64,000 nt of DNA from Pseudoalteromonas luteoviolacea NCIMB 1942 (lineage in GTDB: Bacteria; Pseudomonadota; Gammaproteobacteria; Enterobacterales; Alteromonadaceae), in the NCBI RefSeq assembly GCF_001625595.1, contig NZ_AUXT01000201.1, forward strand, positions 32,261 to 96,260, in the 5' to 3' direction. The first letter of the stretch is position 1, and every line of letters starts with the position of its first letter. The position numbers and the translations under genes were made by a program. The notes beneath the pieces are model-generated. The model saw only the letters and a list, made by a program, of their open reading frames with translations. It had not been told where the DNA came from and ran no database searches. Below are positions 35,175 through 43,977 of this stretch, one piece after another.

Positions 35175-36380
35175 ATGAAAGATTTACTGCCAATATTAAA
35201 GTCCTTAAAGAGCAACTACGCGGCTGCATTACTTTTTATTCTACAAGTGGCAATTACGTTTACGATTTTAGTTAACGCAATCTTTTTAGCGTTTGAAAAG
35301 CGCGAGGTTATTGCCAGAGCGTCAGGGTTAGATGAGCAAAATGTTTTCTATGTCGCGACCAATTTGCCAGTGGAAGATGCGGAAAAAGAAGCAAAGCTTG
35401 AACAAGATTTATTAAAATTAAATGCCATAAATGGCGTTGAAAGTGCTTCGGTATCTACGGGGATCCCTTTGACCGGTTGGGGACGCTTAGTGGAGGTCGC
35501 CATAAATCCCGATACAAAATATGACACCTTTTCTGGCTATTATGGTGGTGATGCACGACTCATCGATAGCTTTGGAGTGTCGCTAATTGCTGGCCGAAAC
35601 TTTTTAAAAGAAGAAGAACTGACAACAAGGGTCGATGGCTATAAAGTGGCCTCAGAAGCTATCGTAACCAAAGCTTTAGCTGAGTCGCTATTTGACCAAA
35701 ACTGGACGGACATTGTTGGTAAGACTTTATATATCAACAATAAGCCACAGCGTGTCGTGGGGGTAGTACAAACTTTACAGTCTGCTTGGCCCTCATGGGT
35801 TGTTGTTGAGCATGGTGTGATTTCTGCTGTCAAAGAAACGGATGGCATTGTAAATTTTGTTATTCGTGCCAAGCCTGGTAGACAAGCTAGTGTGACGAAT
35901 CAAACACTCTCCTACCTTATGGAAACGTATGGACGTAAAATTGACCAAGTAGAAACTTTTATTGACGTTAAAGCTCGTGCATACAGCGCCGAAAATGCGG
36001 CAAGCAAAACGTTATTTGGCGTAATCTTTGGATTATTGTTGGTCACCACTTTGGGGATCTATGGTCAATCTCGCTATGGCATTGTAAAACGTTTTAAACT
36101 AATCGGACTCAGGCGTGCGATGGGGGCGAGCAAAGGTGAAATAGTTCGTTACTTTATGCTGGAAAACATGATCCTAACCTGTTTCGGTATTATGTTTGGC
36201 GTTATTGCAGCAATTGTATTGAGTGTTACGTTCAGCAATGTATTTGAACTGGGCATAGTGCCGATGAGTTACATGGTGTATGGTAGCTTGTGTACTTTGT
36301 TTCTAGGTCAAGCAGCTGTTCTATATCCGGCTTTTCGAGCTGCTCAACTTCCGCCGGCGGTGGCTACTAGAATTGTATGA
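35175..36380 (+). CDS. ABC transporter permease, MacB/FtsX family (paralogue, second of pair)
   Basis: A 401-residue partner permease with the usual one-plus-three helices. It has SVSTGIPLTGWGRLVEVAIN in the periplasmic part and GLRRAMGASKGEIVRYFML before the last helices. It ends the second operon. No regulator or kinase follows, in contrast to the first cluster, and again no outer-membrane channel gene is present. A shared TolC elsewhere is expected. Confidence 0.9.
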   Translation: MKDLLPILKSLKSNYAAALLFILQVAITFTILVNAIFLAFEKREVIARASGLDEQNVFYVATNLPVEDAEKEAKLEQDLLKLNAINGVESASVSTGIPLTGWGRLVEVAINPDTKYDTFSGYYGGDARLIDSFGVSLIAGRNFLKEEELTTRVDGYKVASEAIVTKALAESLFDQNWTDIVGKTLYINNKPQRVVGVVQTLQSAWPSWVVVEHGVISAVKETDGIVNFVIRAKPGRQASVTNQTLSYLMETYGRKIDQVETFIDVKARAYSAENAASKTLFGVIFGLLLVTTLGIYGQSRYGIVKRFKLIGLRRAMGASKGEIVRYFMLENMILTCFGIMFGVIAAIVLSVTFSNVFELGIVPMSYMVYGSLCTLFLGQAAVLYPAFRAAQLPPAVATRIV

Positions 36381-36646
36381 CATCAGCCTAGTCGTAAATG
36401 CTCTATGTGGTCTTACACAGTATTTAAATCTACACTGGTCAATGCAGAGGCGACATTGATATAATACGTGCTGTCAGCTGGCATTATGTGGCTCTTTGGT
36501 GGTAAGCCGCAGCAATGTGCACCATTCGGGCGAGTCAATCTAACATTCTTTTCTGAAATGGTAAATTGGCTGTAACATCATGCGCTGTGGCCAAGCCATA
36601 AAACGGTTTGGTATAAAGCTCGTCCGTATGAGGTAGTAGGAATAAG

Positions 36647-37060
36647 ATGTTGAGACTTTCAAACAATGTTGAGCTGTCTTCTTGGGAGATAGAATTAACC
36701 GCGATTAGAGCCCAAGGCGCAGGCGGCCAAAATGTGAATAAGGTGTCCTCTGCAATTCACTTACGTTTTGATATTGATAGATCTACCTTGCCCTTGTTTT
36801 ACAAAGAGCGATTGCTTGCACTGTCAGATAGCCGAATTAGTAAAGACGGTGTCATTATTATTAAAGCACAAAACTTTAGAACGCAAGAACAAAACAGAGA
36901 GGATGCGCTAGCGAGGCTAAAGCAGTTGATTTTAGGCGCCGTTAAAGTGGAAAAAAAACGCAAGCAAACAAAACCAACTAAAGGGTCACAAAAAAGGCGC
37001 TTAGATGGTAAAAACAAACGCGCACAGACCAAAGTCCTACGACGTTCAGTTAAGTTTTAA
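36647..37060 (+). CDS. arfB: Peptidyl-tRNA hydrolase ArfB (YaeJ), ribosome rescue
   Basis: A 137-residue codon-independent release factor that frees stalled ribosomes. The catalytic GGQ is at residues 26-28 in RAQGAGGQNVNKV. The C-terminal tail is long and very basic (KKRKQTKPTKGSQKRR...), as needed to enter the empty mRNA channel. It lacks the codon-recognition domain of RF1/RF2, which separates it from them. It overlaps the 3' end of the convergent kinase gene by four bases. Confidence 0.93.
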   Translation: MLRLSNNVELSSWEIELTAIRAQGAGGQNVNKVSSAIHLRFDIDRSTLPLFYKERLLALSDSRISKDGVIIIKAQNFRTQEQNREDALARLKQLILGAVKVEKKRKQTKPTKGSQKRRLDGKNKRAQTKVLRRSVKF

Positions 37061-38301
37061 TCTTGTAACTGTGCAATAGTGACGTTGAACGTCGCGCCAC
37101 CTAGGTTAGAGTCGCTGATCCAGCAGTGACCTTCATGCCAACCGAGGATTTTGCTTACAATAGCGAGACCAAGTCCAAAGCCCCCTGTTTCTTTACTTCT
37201 GCTTTTATCTAATCGTATAAAAGGGCTGAACACGTTCTCGCGTTTGTCATGAGGTATACCTGGACCGTCATCACTTATCTGAAGGTGTATGTTTCCTTCT
37301 TTGGTCGCATCAAGACGAATATGTATCTCATGCGCTCCGTATTTATCTGCATTTTGCAGTAAATTTTGCAGTATACGAGAAAGATAGTGACTATTGCCAA
37401 GTACATACAGGTTATTCTGAATATTGCATTGAATCTTTTTATTGGTGCTACTTTGGGCCTTTTCTATAGACTCGTTGAGCAGTTGACTAAAGTCTATCGT
37501 ACTTTTTTGCATTTCTCTTTCAGAAAACTCAAGTCTTGCATAACTGAGCATTTCATCGATTAGTTGCTCCATTTCCAACACATCTTTATTCATTGCTTTT
37601 ACTTGCTCAGGGTCTTTTGCTGCGAGCATGGCTAGGGCAAATTTTAATCGAGCCAGCGGTGTTCTGAGTTCATGAGATACCGCATTTACGAGGTGTTTTT
37701 GGTTTTGCATAAGGCTGGCAGTTTGCAATGCCAGCTTTTGGATCTGTTGTGTTAATGTCGAGATTGCAGAGAAACGCGAAGGTTTTGTTTCAATATCAAG
37801 CTGTCCTGTCGCTAGTTTAGTCGTGATCAACTTGAGCTGAGTAAGGTCCCGCCATAAAGGCCTTAGCCACAATACTAATAATAGCGCCAAGATAGAAAAC
37901 GAAACAAGTCGAAATCCATACTGCGCGAAAAAAGAGGCGTGGCTGGGGGCATATGGCCCAAGTTGCACAAGATGCTGACCATCATCCAGTAACATGCTGA
38001 GCTGATAGTGATCGTTGGCATCAAAGGAAACCACAATCTCGCCTCGGTATAAAGTCTCTAGTTGTTCTGGGAACCAAGCAATATCATGAATATTGATTAC
38101 ATTGAATTGATCACTTTGTTCATAGCTTTCAATACCCACATCATCAAGTACCGCTTTTAAATTCAATGCGACTTGCTTGGCATAATTAAGCTCATTAGGT
38201 GTTTGGTTACCCCAGTTTTTCCAAATATACTCACTGCTTTGGTTAATAAATACAATGCTGACGAACACAAAAAGATAAAGGCTAGCGAGTAGTCTTAGCA
38301 T
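37057..38301 (-). CDS. Sensor histidine kinase, RstB-like
   Basis: A 414-residue membrane kinase. The first helix is at residues 2-20, a periplasmic domain of about 120 residues follows, and the second helix (LVSFSILALLLVLWLRPL) leads to HAMP. The H-box is VNAVSHELRTPLARLKFAL, the N-box is LLQNADKYG and the G-boxes are ISDDGPGIP and GFGLGLAIVSKI. The H-box and overall layout resemble RstB. It is last in a run of MipA, DUF3019 and response regulator, seven bases after the regulator, so the pair probably watches an envelope signal tied to those proteins. Confidence 0.92.
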   Translation of the reverse strand: MLRLLASLYLFVFVSIVFINQSSEYIWKNWGNQTPNELNYAKQVALNLKAVLDDVGIESYEQSDQFNVINIHDIAWFPEQLETLYRGEIVVSFDANDHYQLSMLLDDGQHLVQLGPYAPSHASFFAQYGFRLVSFSILALLLVLWLRPLWRDLTQLKLITTKLATGQLDIETKPSRFSAISTLTQQIQKLALQTASLMQNQKHLVNAVSHELRTPLARLKFALAMLAAKDPEQVKAMNKDVLEMEQLIDEMLSYARLEFSEREMQKSTIDFSQLLNESIEKAQSSTNKKIQCNIQNNLYVLGNSHYLSRILQNLLQNADKYGAHEIHIRLDATKEGNIHLQISDDGPGIPHDKRENVFSPFIRLDKSRSKETGGFGLGLAIVSKILGWHEGHCWISDSNLGGATFNVTIAQLQD

Positions 38302-38308
38302 GTAGCAT

Positions 38309-38998
38309 TTAATCCCATGCAGATTTAGAGCAAAGGTAACCTTTACCCCATACTGTAACTAATCGGAATGGCTGATCTGTATTGTCTCCGAGCTTCTTAC
38401 GCAGGCGAGATATACGCACATCCACACTACGGTCCAGACCATCATATTCTCTGCCGACAACACATTTGTATATATGTTCTCTACTCAGGGTTTGTCCTGC
38501 ATTATTTGCAAGCTCCCACAGTAAATCGAACTCATAACTCGTCAGCTCGACTTCATCCCCGGCTAAGTATGCTTTTCTAGCCGCCTTATCAACTTCTAAT
38601 TGGCCCAATTTTATTGTGTCAGTACTCGTGGTTGGTCCGCCACCTCTGCGCAGTAGGGCATTTAATCTAGCTAATAAAACATAAGGTTCAACAGGCTTGA
38701 TCACATAATCATCGGCGCCAATCTCTAAACCCCTTACATGATCAAAATCGCTGTCTTTGGCTGTTAAGAATAGTACCGGTCCCGAGTAAGAGTTGCGGAT
38801 TTCGCGGCAAATAGAAAAGCCATCCATATTGGGCAGCATGATGTCGAGAATCACGATATCCGGTTGCAATGACACGATTTTTTCAACAGCCTCTGCGCCA
38901 TCATGTACCAGCGTAACTGCAAAGTTATTACTTTCAAGAAACTGTCCAGTGAGTTGCGCAAGTCTTTCGTCATCTTCAACAAGTATTACTTTGGCCAT
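38309..38998 (-). CDS. OmpR-family response regulator, RstA-like
   Basis: A 229-residue regulator. The receiver has E8/D9/D10, phospho-acceptor Asp52 in IVILDIMLPNMDGF and Lys in YVIKPVEP; a winged-helix domain follows (ELTSYEFDLLWELANN, SVDVRISRLRKKLGD, VWGKGYL). It resembles RstA. Its ATG overlaps the stop of the DUF3019 gene (TAATG), so the two are translationally coupled. It likely controls the operon it sits in. Confidence 0.93.
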   Translation of the reverse strand: MAKVILVEDDERLAQLTGQFLESNNFAVTLVHDGAEAVEKIVSLQPDIVILDIMLPNMDGFSICREIRNSYSGPVLFLTAKDSDFDHVRGLEIGADDYVIKPVEPYVLLARLNALLRRGGGPTTSTDTIKLGQLEVDKAARKAYLAGDEVELTSYEFDLLWELANNAGQTLSREHIYKCVVGREYDGLDRSVDVRISRLRKKLGDNTDQPFRLVTVWGKGYLCSKSAWD

Positions 38999-39399
38999 TA
39001 GAAAAAACTCCAGTCAGATTTTAGTTTGCGTCTATATTTTCTGCTTAAAGCAGCGTTAACCTTCACTTTTTGAGAGGTTAGCGTTTCCATACGCGCATTT
39101 TTGAGTGAAAAGGTCATATCTTGCTCCAAAGAGATGTTTAGCTTTGCTTTCGCTTGTTGAGTGTCTTGCCAACACTTTAGTTGTTGCGTGTCTTGATAAA
39201 GGCAGACATCTTGAGCCGTTGTTGTTTGCCACTGAATGGCAATTGTCATTTCACAGATTTGCCCTATCGACTTAACCATACATATCATGGGCTTAACTTT
39301 TAGCTCTGCTTTGCTATTTGGTGCGGCATATACATTACTCGTTTTTGTTGCCACCAAACAGACTGAAACCATAAGCGCATATGGCCACTTAAAATTCAT
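38998..39399 (-). CDS. DUF3019 family periplasmic protein
   Basis: A protein of about 133 residues with a signal peptide (MNFKWPYALMVSVCLVATKTSNVYA). The mature part has cysteines in PMICMV, QICEMTI, DVCLY and LKCW, spaced as in a small disulfide-linked beta domain. DUF3019 genes are often found beside MipA and RstAB-like genes in marine gammaproteobacteria (from memory). GGAGG lies six bases before ATG 39399; that start overlaps the MipA gene by 11 bases. A role in signalling to the kinase is a guess. Confidence 0.75.
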   Translation of the reverse strand: MNFKWPYALMVSVCLVATKTSNVYAAPNSKAELKVKPMICMVKSIGQICEMTIAIQWQTTTAQDVCLYQDTQQLKCWQDTQQAKAKLNISLEQDMTFSLKNARMETLTSQKVKVNAALSRKYRRKLKSDWSFF

Positions 39400-40330
39400 A
39401 CAAGCCTCCAATAAAGATGTTGGAGGTGTACTTTTTATCGATTAATGGGCTGTTGGTTATCCCCGAGTCCAACCAAGTTTGTTTTGCACTAAACTTGATT
39501 TGCCAGTTCTCATTGACGCGATAGTTAAACGCGATACTAATAAAGGGGTTAACTGCAGCTTTACCATTATATAGGTGGCGCTCAGATTCTGTGTCTATTG
39601 TGCTAATACCGTAATAATAGTCTACTAGCTTCTGACTTTTATACTCGGCACCTATTTTTAACTTCAGTCTGGCAACTCTTGGCATCCCCAGTGGCAAGCT
39701 ATAGCTATAATCTATTCGGCCATTGTGGCCCTTATAGGTACCGGTGGCATCATATAACCAAAGTATTGAGAGTTTTCCATATTCCTCAAAATACCAGTGT
39801 GCCATTATACCCCCATCTAATGCCCAATCACGTTTCGAAATATCATCAATAGTAATCACGTCTGGAGATTGTTTATCATTGTCCCCTCCCGTGGCGTCAT
39901 CTGGCTGTTCTGAGTCGGTGCCTGTATCAGGGTGAGGGTTTGTGACGGGGGTTGAAGGCGTGTTTGACTCATTCGTAAAACTATTGCTGACCAAAATATT
40001 GGATGGATGGAAGCGCTCGAAATATGCGCGCTCGGTATTGAGTTGCGCGACGAGGCTCACATCATATTTGGGCTGCTCTAAAAATGTGTAGCCTAGGCTT
40101 GTATTGTCGACAAAAAATTTGTCTCCATAATAACTAATGTACGGCAACACAACGAGTGGAACGTTGTCTCCCCCTCTGACTGGATTCGTAATAACACCCG
40201 CCCCGAGGGCTACGGCGAAATCCCATTGTCCAACTTCAATACATTGCTCATTATTTTCCTCACAACTTGCCATGCTGTATGGGCTCACTAATAGCAAATA
40301 GATGGGCAGCAAAAAGAAGAAATATTTCAA
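39389..40330 (-). CDS. MipA/OmpV family outer-membrane protein
   Basis: A 313-residue beta-barrel protein with a signal peptide (MKYFFFLLPIYLLLVSPYSMA). Family features include WDFAVALGAGVITNPV, LPYISYYGDKFFVDN and a C-terminal aromatic strand ending IFIGGLYEF, as in outer-membrane barrels. An unusual insertion of about 40 residues rich in Asp, Pro, Thr and Asn (around residues 115-150) probably forms an extracellular loop. MipA of E. coli scaffolds murein enzymes; OmpV-like proteins can be antigens or porins. It is first in the four-gene operon. Confidence 0.85.
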   Translation of the reverse strand: MKYFFFLLPIYLLLVSPYSMASCEENNEQCIEVGQWDFAVALGAGVITNPVRGGDNVPLVVLPYISYYGDKFFVDNTSLGYTFLEQPKYDVSLVAQLNTERAYFERFHPSNILVSNSFTNESNTPSTPVTNPHPDTGTDSEQPDDATGGDNDKQSPDVITIDDISKRDWALDGGIMAHWYFEEYGKLSILWLYDATGTYKGHNGRIDYSYSLPLGMPRVARLKLKIGAEYKSQKLVDYYYGISTIDTESERHLYNGKAAVNPFISIAFNYRVNENWQIKFSAKQTWLDSGITNSPLIDKKYTSNIFIGGLYEF

Positions 40331-40485
40331 TCAATCGACTCCTGTAAAAGATAGGCTTAAATTTACCAGTAATTTTATCAATTGCCAGAAGTAGTTACAT
40401 AAAATAACAAATAGATCGAGCTAAATAACAGAAGATTGACCTTGATGTATTAAAGTTGAATTACTTTCAGTCAAGGAGAAAAACT

Positions 40486-42585
40486 ATGTTGTACTTTAGA
40501 AATTCCCACCTAATAGCGAGGAGCAGTTTTTTTATTGTGGCACTGCCAGCGCTTGTAGCCTGTGGAGGAAGTAACAATAGTGAAGACAAGCCAGGAGAGG
40601 GTAATTCCAACGTGCCAAAATCGGTTCCTGAGTTGAATTGGTTGGCGGAGTCGTCATCTTCGTTACGCCAAGCATCATCTAGTGAGTTTCATCAATTGGT
40701 CAAGAATGGCATGTACTTGAGCCAGTGGCAATCTGGAGCGGATGATACTGATAATGTTGCAAATGCGGCCCCAGAAGCAGACAGTGGATCCTCCAATTTC
40801 TCGACAACCAATGTGCAAGAGTCGGGTGTTGATGAAGGTGACCGCATTGAATATGATGGTGCCTATTTGTACATTGCAGGTCACTCTGAACAAGATGTGA
40901 TTATACAAGATGATTTTCAACAGTTTGTGCGTGTAATGAAGCGCACTGAACAAGGAATAGAAGAGGTTGCAAAAATAGAAGCATCCGATAGCTTATATAG
41001 CCATCAGGAGCTGTATTTGGACGGTAATAGACTCGCCTTGGTATTTAAATATCCGGTTTATACAATGGATAGCTCGCCTGTAAATACAGACAATGCAGCT
41101 GCAAATTCAGACGCTTCAACAGCGCCTATAGGGAGTGTATACCCTAGTACCTTTGAATTGAGCGTAGCTGATGTAACGTCTCCAGAGCAAGCATCTATTA
41201 TTAAACAGTACCGAATTGAGGGCGATATCGTTGATAGTCGAGTCATTAATGGAGACCTTTATGTCGTAAGCAACTACAGTGCGTACTTTGAGTTTACGCA
41301 AACAGAAGCATTAGCCGCTTATCAAGCGTTATATCAAGCTGACATTTCTCAGCTAATGCCAAAAATTACGGATCTGAGCACTGGCTCTACATCTTCGCTT
41401 TTTGAACCTAGTAATTGCTACATTCCCGCAGGCACGACATCATTAGACAGTGCCAACCGTATTACGACTATTACAAAAATTTCGTTAAGTGATCCCACAC
41501 AACTCCAATCAACCTGTATTAATACACCGAGTGAGGGTGTTTATGCCGCTAAAAATAGCATCTATTTGTACAACAGCTTTTGGCCTAATGATGTAGCGAG
41601 TGTCGAAGATATAACACAAACTGCGCTGCACAAGTTTGATATTTCAACAGATAGTATTTCTTACAAAGCGTCTGGGGCTGTGTCTGGTTCGCTAGGTTTT
41701 GGTGGCGTCAGCAACGCCGCATTTAGGCTTAGTGAGCATGAAGATAGGCTAAGGTTGTTGACGACTCGCTTCAGTGCTACGGAAGGGCTTGTTCATCAGT
41801 TGTTTATTCTTGAGCAACAAGGGGATGAATTAAGTGTACTGGCTAAATTACCCAATGAAGATCAGCCGACGCCAATTGGAAAAGTAGAGACAAACGGTCA
41901 AGTTGAAGAAAATGTGTATGCGGTACGCTACATTGGAGACAAGGCATATATTGTTACTTTTAGAAGAGTTGACCCTCTCTATGTGATTGACTTAGCTAAT
42001 CCAACAAATCCGACTATCGCTGGTGCATTAGAGATCCCAGGTTACTCAGCATATCTTCACCCAGTATCCGAGTCTTTATTAATTGGTATTGGGCAAAATG
42101 TCGATGAGTGGTTTTGGGCCGCTCCTGAAACCGACAATGCTTCTCAAGTAGGCGCCAAAGTAAGCTTGTTTGATGTGTCTGATATGAGCGCTCCCAAGCT
42201 ATTAAATGAGCATATTTTTACTAATGGGTACTCGCCTGTTGAGTTTGATCATCATGCTTTGGGTTTTCTTAAGGCAAGTGATGAGAAGTTCAGAATGACC
42301 CTGCCAGTTGAGACTTGGCGCACAGAGCAAGAAGTGGGGGGAGATATGATTTGGAGTAACAAAAATGAGCTTGCGGCGTTTGAAGTAACTATGGGAGATA
42401 CGCCTAATTTGACTTATTTAGGCAGCAGCGTTGCAACTTATGAAACTCCATCACAAAGCGTTCCTTATGTACGAGCTTCGGACGACAGAGGCGTTATTCA
42501 TGACAACACAATTTATTATGTGCATGGTAACTTCGTTTGGTCTAGTTTATGGCAAAACCCAGCCCAAAACGCGGGCCCGTTTTAA
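40486..42585 (+). CDS. Secreted lipoprotein with beta-propeller domain (Beta_propel family)
   Basis: A lipoprotein of about 699 residues (lipobox LVAC). The mature protein begins with a Ser/Asn/Glu-rich linker and then shows features of the C-terminal beta-propeller family: TTNVQESGVDEGDRIEYDGAYLYIAG, ISLSDPTQLQSTC, GKVETNGQVEENVYAVRYIGDKAYIVTFRRVDPLYVIDL broken into blades, and late IHDNTIYYVHG. Function is unknown. AAGGAG lies seven bases before ATG 40486. A strong terminator follows, so the gene is a single unit. Confidence 0.8.
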   Translation: MLYFRNSHLIARSSFFIVALPALVACGGSNNSEDKPGEGNSNVPKSVPELNWLAESSSSLRQASSSEFHQLVKNGMYLSQWQSGADDTDNVANAAPEADSGSSNFSTTNVQESGVDEGDRIEYDGAYLYIAGHSEQDVIIQDDFQQFVRVMKRTEQGIEEVAKIEASDSLYSHQELYLDGNRLALVFKYPVYTMDSSPVNTDNAAANSDASTAPIGSVYPSTFELSVADVTSPEQASIIKQYRIEGDIVDSRVINGDLYVVSNYSAYFEFTQTEALAAYQALYQADISQLMPKITDLSTGSTSSLFEPSNCYIPAGTTSLDSANRITTITKISLSDPTQLQSTCINTPSEGVYAAKNSIYLYNSFWPNDVASVEDITQTALHKFDISTDSISYKASGAVSGSLGFGGVSNAAFRLSEHEDRLRLLTTRFSATEGLVHQLFILEQQGDELSVLAKLPNEDQPTPIGKVETNGQVEENVYAVRYIGDKAYIVTFRRVDPLYVIDLANPTNPTIAGALEIPGYSAYLHPVSESLLIGIGQNVDEWFWAAPETDNASQVGAKVSLFDVSDMSAPKLLNEHIFTNGYSPVEFDHHALGFLKASDEKFRMTLPVETWRTEQEVGGDMIWSNKNELAAFEVTMGDTPNLTYLGSSVATYETPSQSVPYVRASDDRGVIHDNTIYYVHGNFVWSSLWQNPAQNAGPF

Positions 42586-42626
42586 CTCGTACATGTCAAA
42601 CCTTTGAGTTAACTCTCTAAGGGACC

Positions 42627-42661
42627 AAGCGTCACCTTTTTACGCAAGGTGACGCTTTTTT
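42627..42661 (+). terminator. Strong rho-independent terminator
   Basis: AAGCGTCACCTT (42627-42638) pairs perfectly with AAGGTGACGCTT (42646-42657), with a seven-base loop and a T-run. It ends the beta-propeller gene on the plus strand. Confidence 0.9.
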
Positions 42662-42670
42662 GTTTTGGGT

Positions 42671-43192
42671 TTAGTCATGCTCTAAAACGAGTATTAAATC
42701 GTCGTACCACTTGCCATTGATTTGGTAATTACTTTCAATGGTTTTTTTGTGAATAAATCCAAGCTTTTCAAGTAATTTAGCCGAAGCGACATTGCCAGCC
42801 GTCACAGTCGCATGGAGTGCTTCATATTTTAAATTTTTGAATGCAAAATTAATTACCGCTTGGGTAGCCTCTAGCGCAAACCCTTTTCCTTGAAAATCGG
42901 GATGCAGCATAAAGCCAATTTCAGCTTGACACTCATTTTGAGTTACCGGTTTAATACCATGTAACCCAACTAATTCGTTAGTATCAGCCATTTCTATTAC
43001 GAAACTAAGCCAGCCTTCTTGTCCTTTTTTTCTAGTCGTGACGCGTGATTCGAATAGAGAAAATAATGTTTGCTCATCTTCGATATCTGCAACGTATTGC
43101 ATGATTTGTTGGTTTTGATTCAAGTTTTTAAAAAATAACCAATCATTACTGTTTAGCAGTCTAAGCTTTAAGCGTGGTGTTGAAATCGCCAT
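42671..43192 (-). CDS. GNAT acetyltransferase, RimJ/RimL type
   Basis: A 173-residue N-acetyltransferase fold: TPRLKLRLLNSNDWLFFKNL at the start, GLHGIKPV, then the acetyl-CoA site IGFMLHPDFQGKGFALEATQ and ATVTAGNVASAKLLEKLGF. Relatives acetylate ribosomal-protein N-termini, small amines or antibiotics; the substrate here cannot be told. It reads toward the beta-propeller gene and ends ten bases after that gene's terminator. Confidence 0.88.
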   Translation of the reverse strand: MAISTPRLKLRLLNSNDWLFFKNLNQNQQIMQYVADIEDEQTLFSLFESRVTTRKKGQEGWLSFVIEMADTNELVGLHGIKPVTQNECQAEIGFMLHPDFQGKGFALEATQAVINFAFKNLKYEALHATVTAGNVASAKLLEKLGFIHKKTIESNYQINGKWYDDLILVLEHD

Positions 43193-43228
43193 AAAGTATC
43201 CATTTTGATTCGTGTGACTTTGGGAGCG

Positions 43229-43963
43229 CTAACTTTCGTCAGTTAGAATAGCTCTGATCTGCTTTATTTGTGCTATTGCGGCTTGGTTATCCCCATGTAC
43301 ACATAGCGTCTGTGCGGGGAGTTGCAAGGTTTTGCCACCAGCGGTTATCACGGCGCAGTGGCGTGCAAGATGTTGTACTTGTTCAATTAACTTTTCTTCA
43401 TTATGGACAGCGCCCGCCTCGCTTCTGGGTGTAAGCAAGCCTTCGTCAGTGTATAACCTGTCGGCAAAAGCTTCCATAATCAGAGTCACGCCAAATTGCT
43501 TTGCAAGAGACTTATGATGCTCGGCCTGAGCTGTGGCTAAAATCATTAATTTTAAGTTCGAGGGGTATAAGCTAATAGCTTCAATAAGGGTTAGTAAAAC
43601 GTGCTCATCTCGCATCATATCGTTGTACAACGCGCCGTGCGGTTTTACGTAAGACAGCGTGACGCCTGCAACCTTAGCCATTCCTTCTACTGCTGCAATT
43701 TGATAGTGCACACAATGTATAAGCTCTTGACGAGACATGTTCAAAGAGCGACGGCCAAAACCTTGTAGGTCTGGGTAGCTCGGATGTGCGCCTATGGTCA
43801 CATTATGTAATTTGGCCAGCTCTAATGTGTTAGCGAGTACGCTTGGATCTCCGCCGTGAAACCCACAGGCGATGTTCGCCATATCGATATGCGGCATTAC
43901 TTCGCTGTCTAGGCCCATTTCCCATACGCCAAAACTCTCCCCTAAGTCACAATTTAAAAGCAT
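43229..43963 (-). CDS. pxpA: 5-oxoprolinase subunit A (LamB/YcsF family)
   Basis: A 244-residue cytoplasmic protein with the family hallmarks LLNCDLGESFGVWEMG, IACGFHGGDPSVL, GAHPSYPDLQGFGRR, VKPHGALYND and CVHGDNQAA. PxpA works with PxpB and PxpC to open the 5-oxoproline ring using ATP. The pxpB and pxpC genes are not in this window. It is followed on the same strand, 14 bases upstream, by a YcsI-like gene, an association also seen in Bacillus (ycsF and ycsI). Confidence 0.92.
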   Translation of the reverse strand: MLLNCDLGESFGVWEMGLDSEVMPHIDMANIACGFHGGDPSVLANTLELAKLHNVTIGAHPSYPDLQGFGRRSLNMSRQELIHCVHYQIAAVEGMAKVAGVTLSYVKPHGALYNDMMRDEHVLLTLIEAISLYPSNLKLMILATAQAEHHKSLAKQFGVTLIMEAFADRLYTDEGLLTPRSEAGAVHNEEKLIEQVQHLARHCAVITAGGKTLQLPAQTLCVHGDNQAAIAQIKQIRAILTDES

Positions 43964-43977
43964 ATACCCAACTTATT

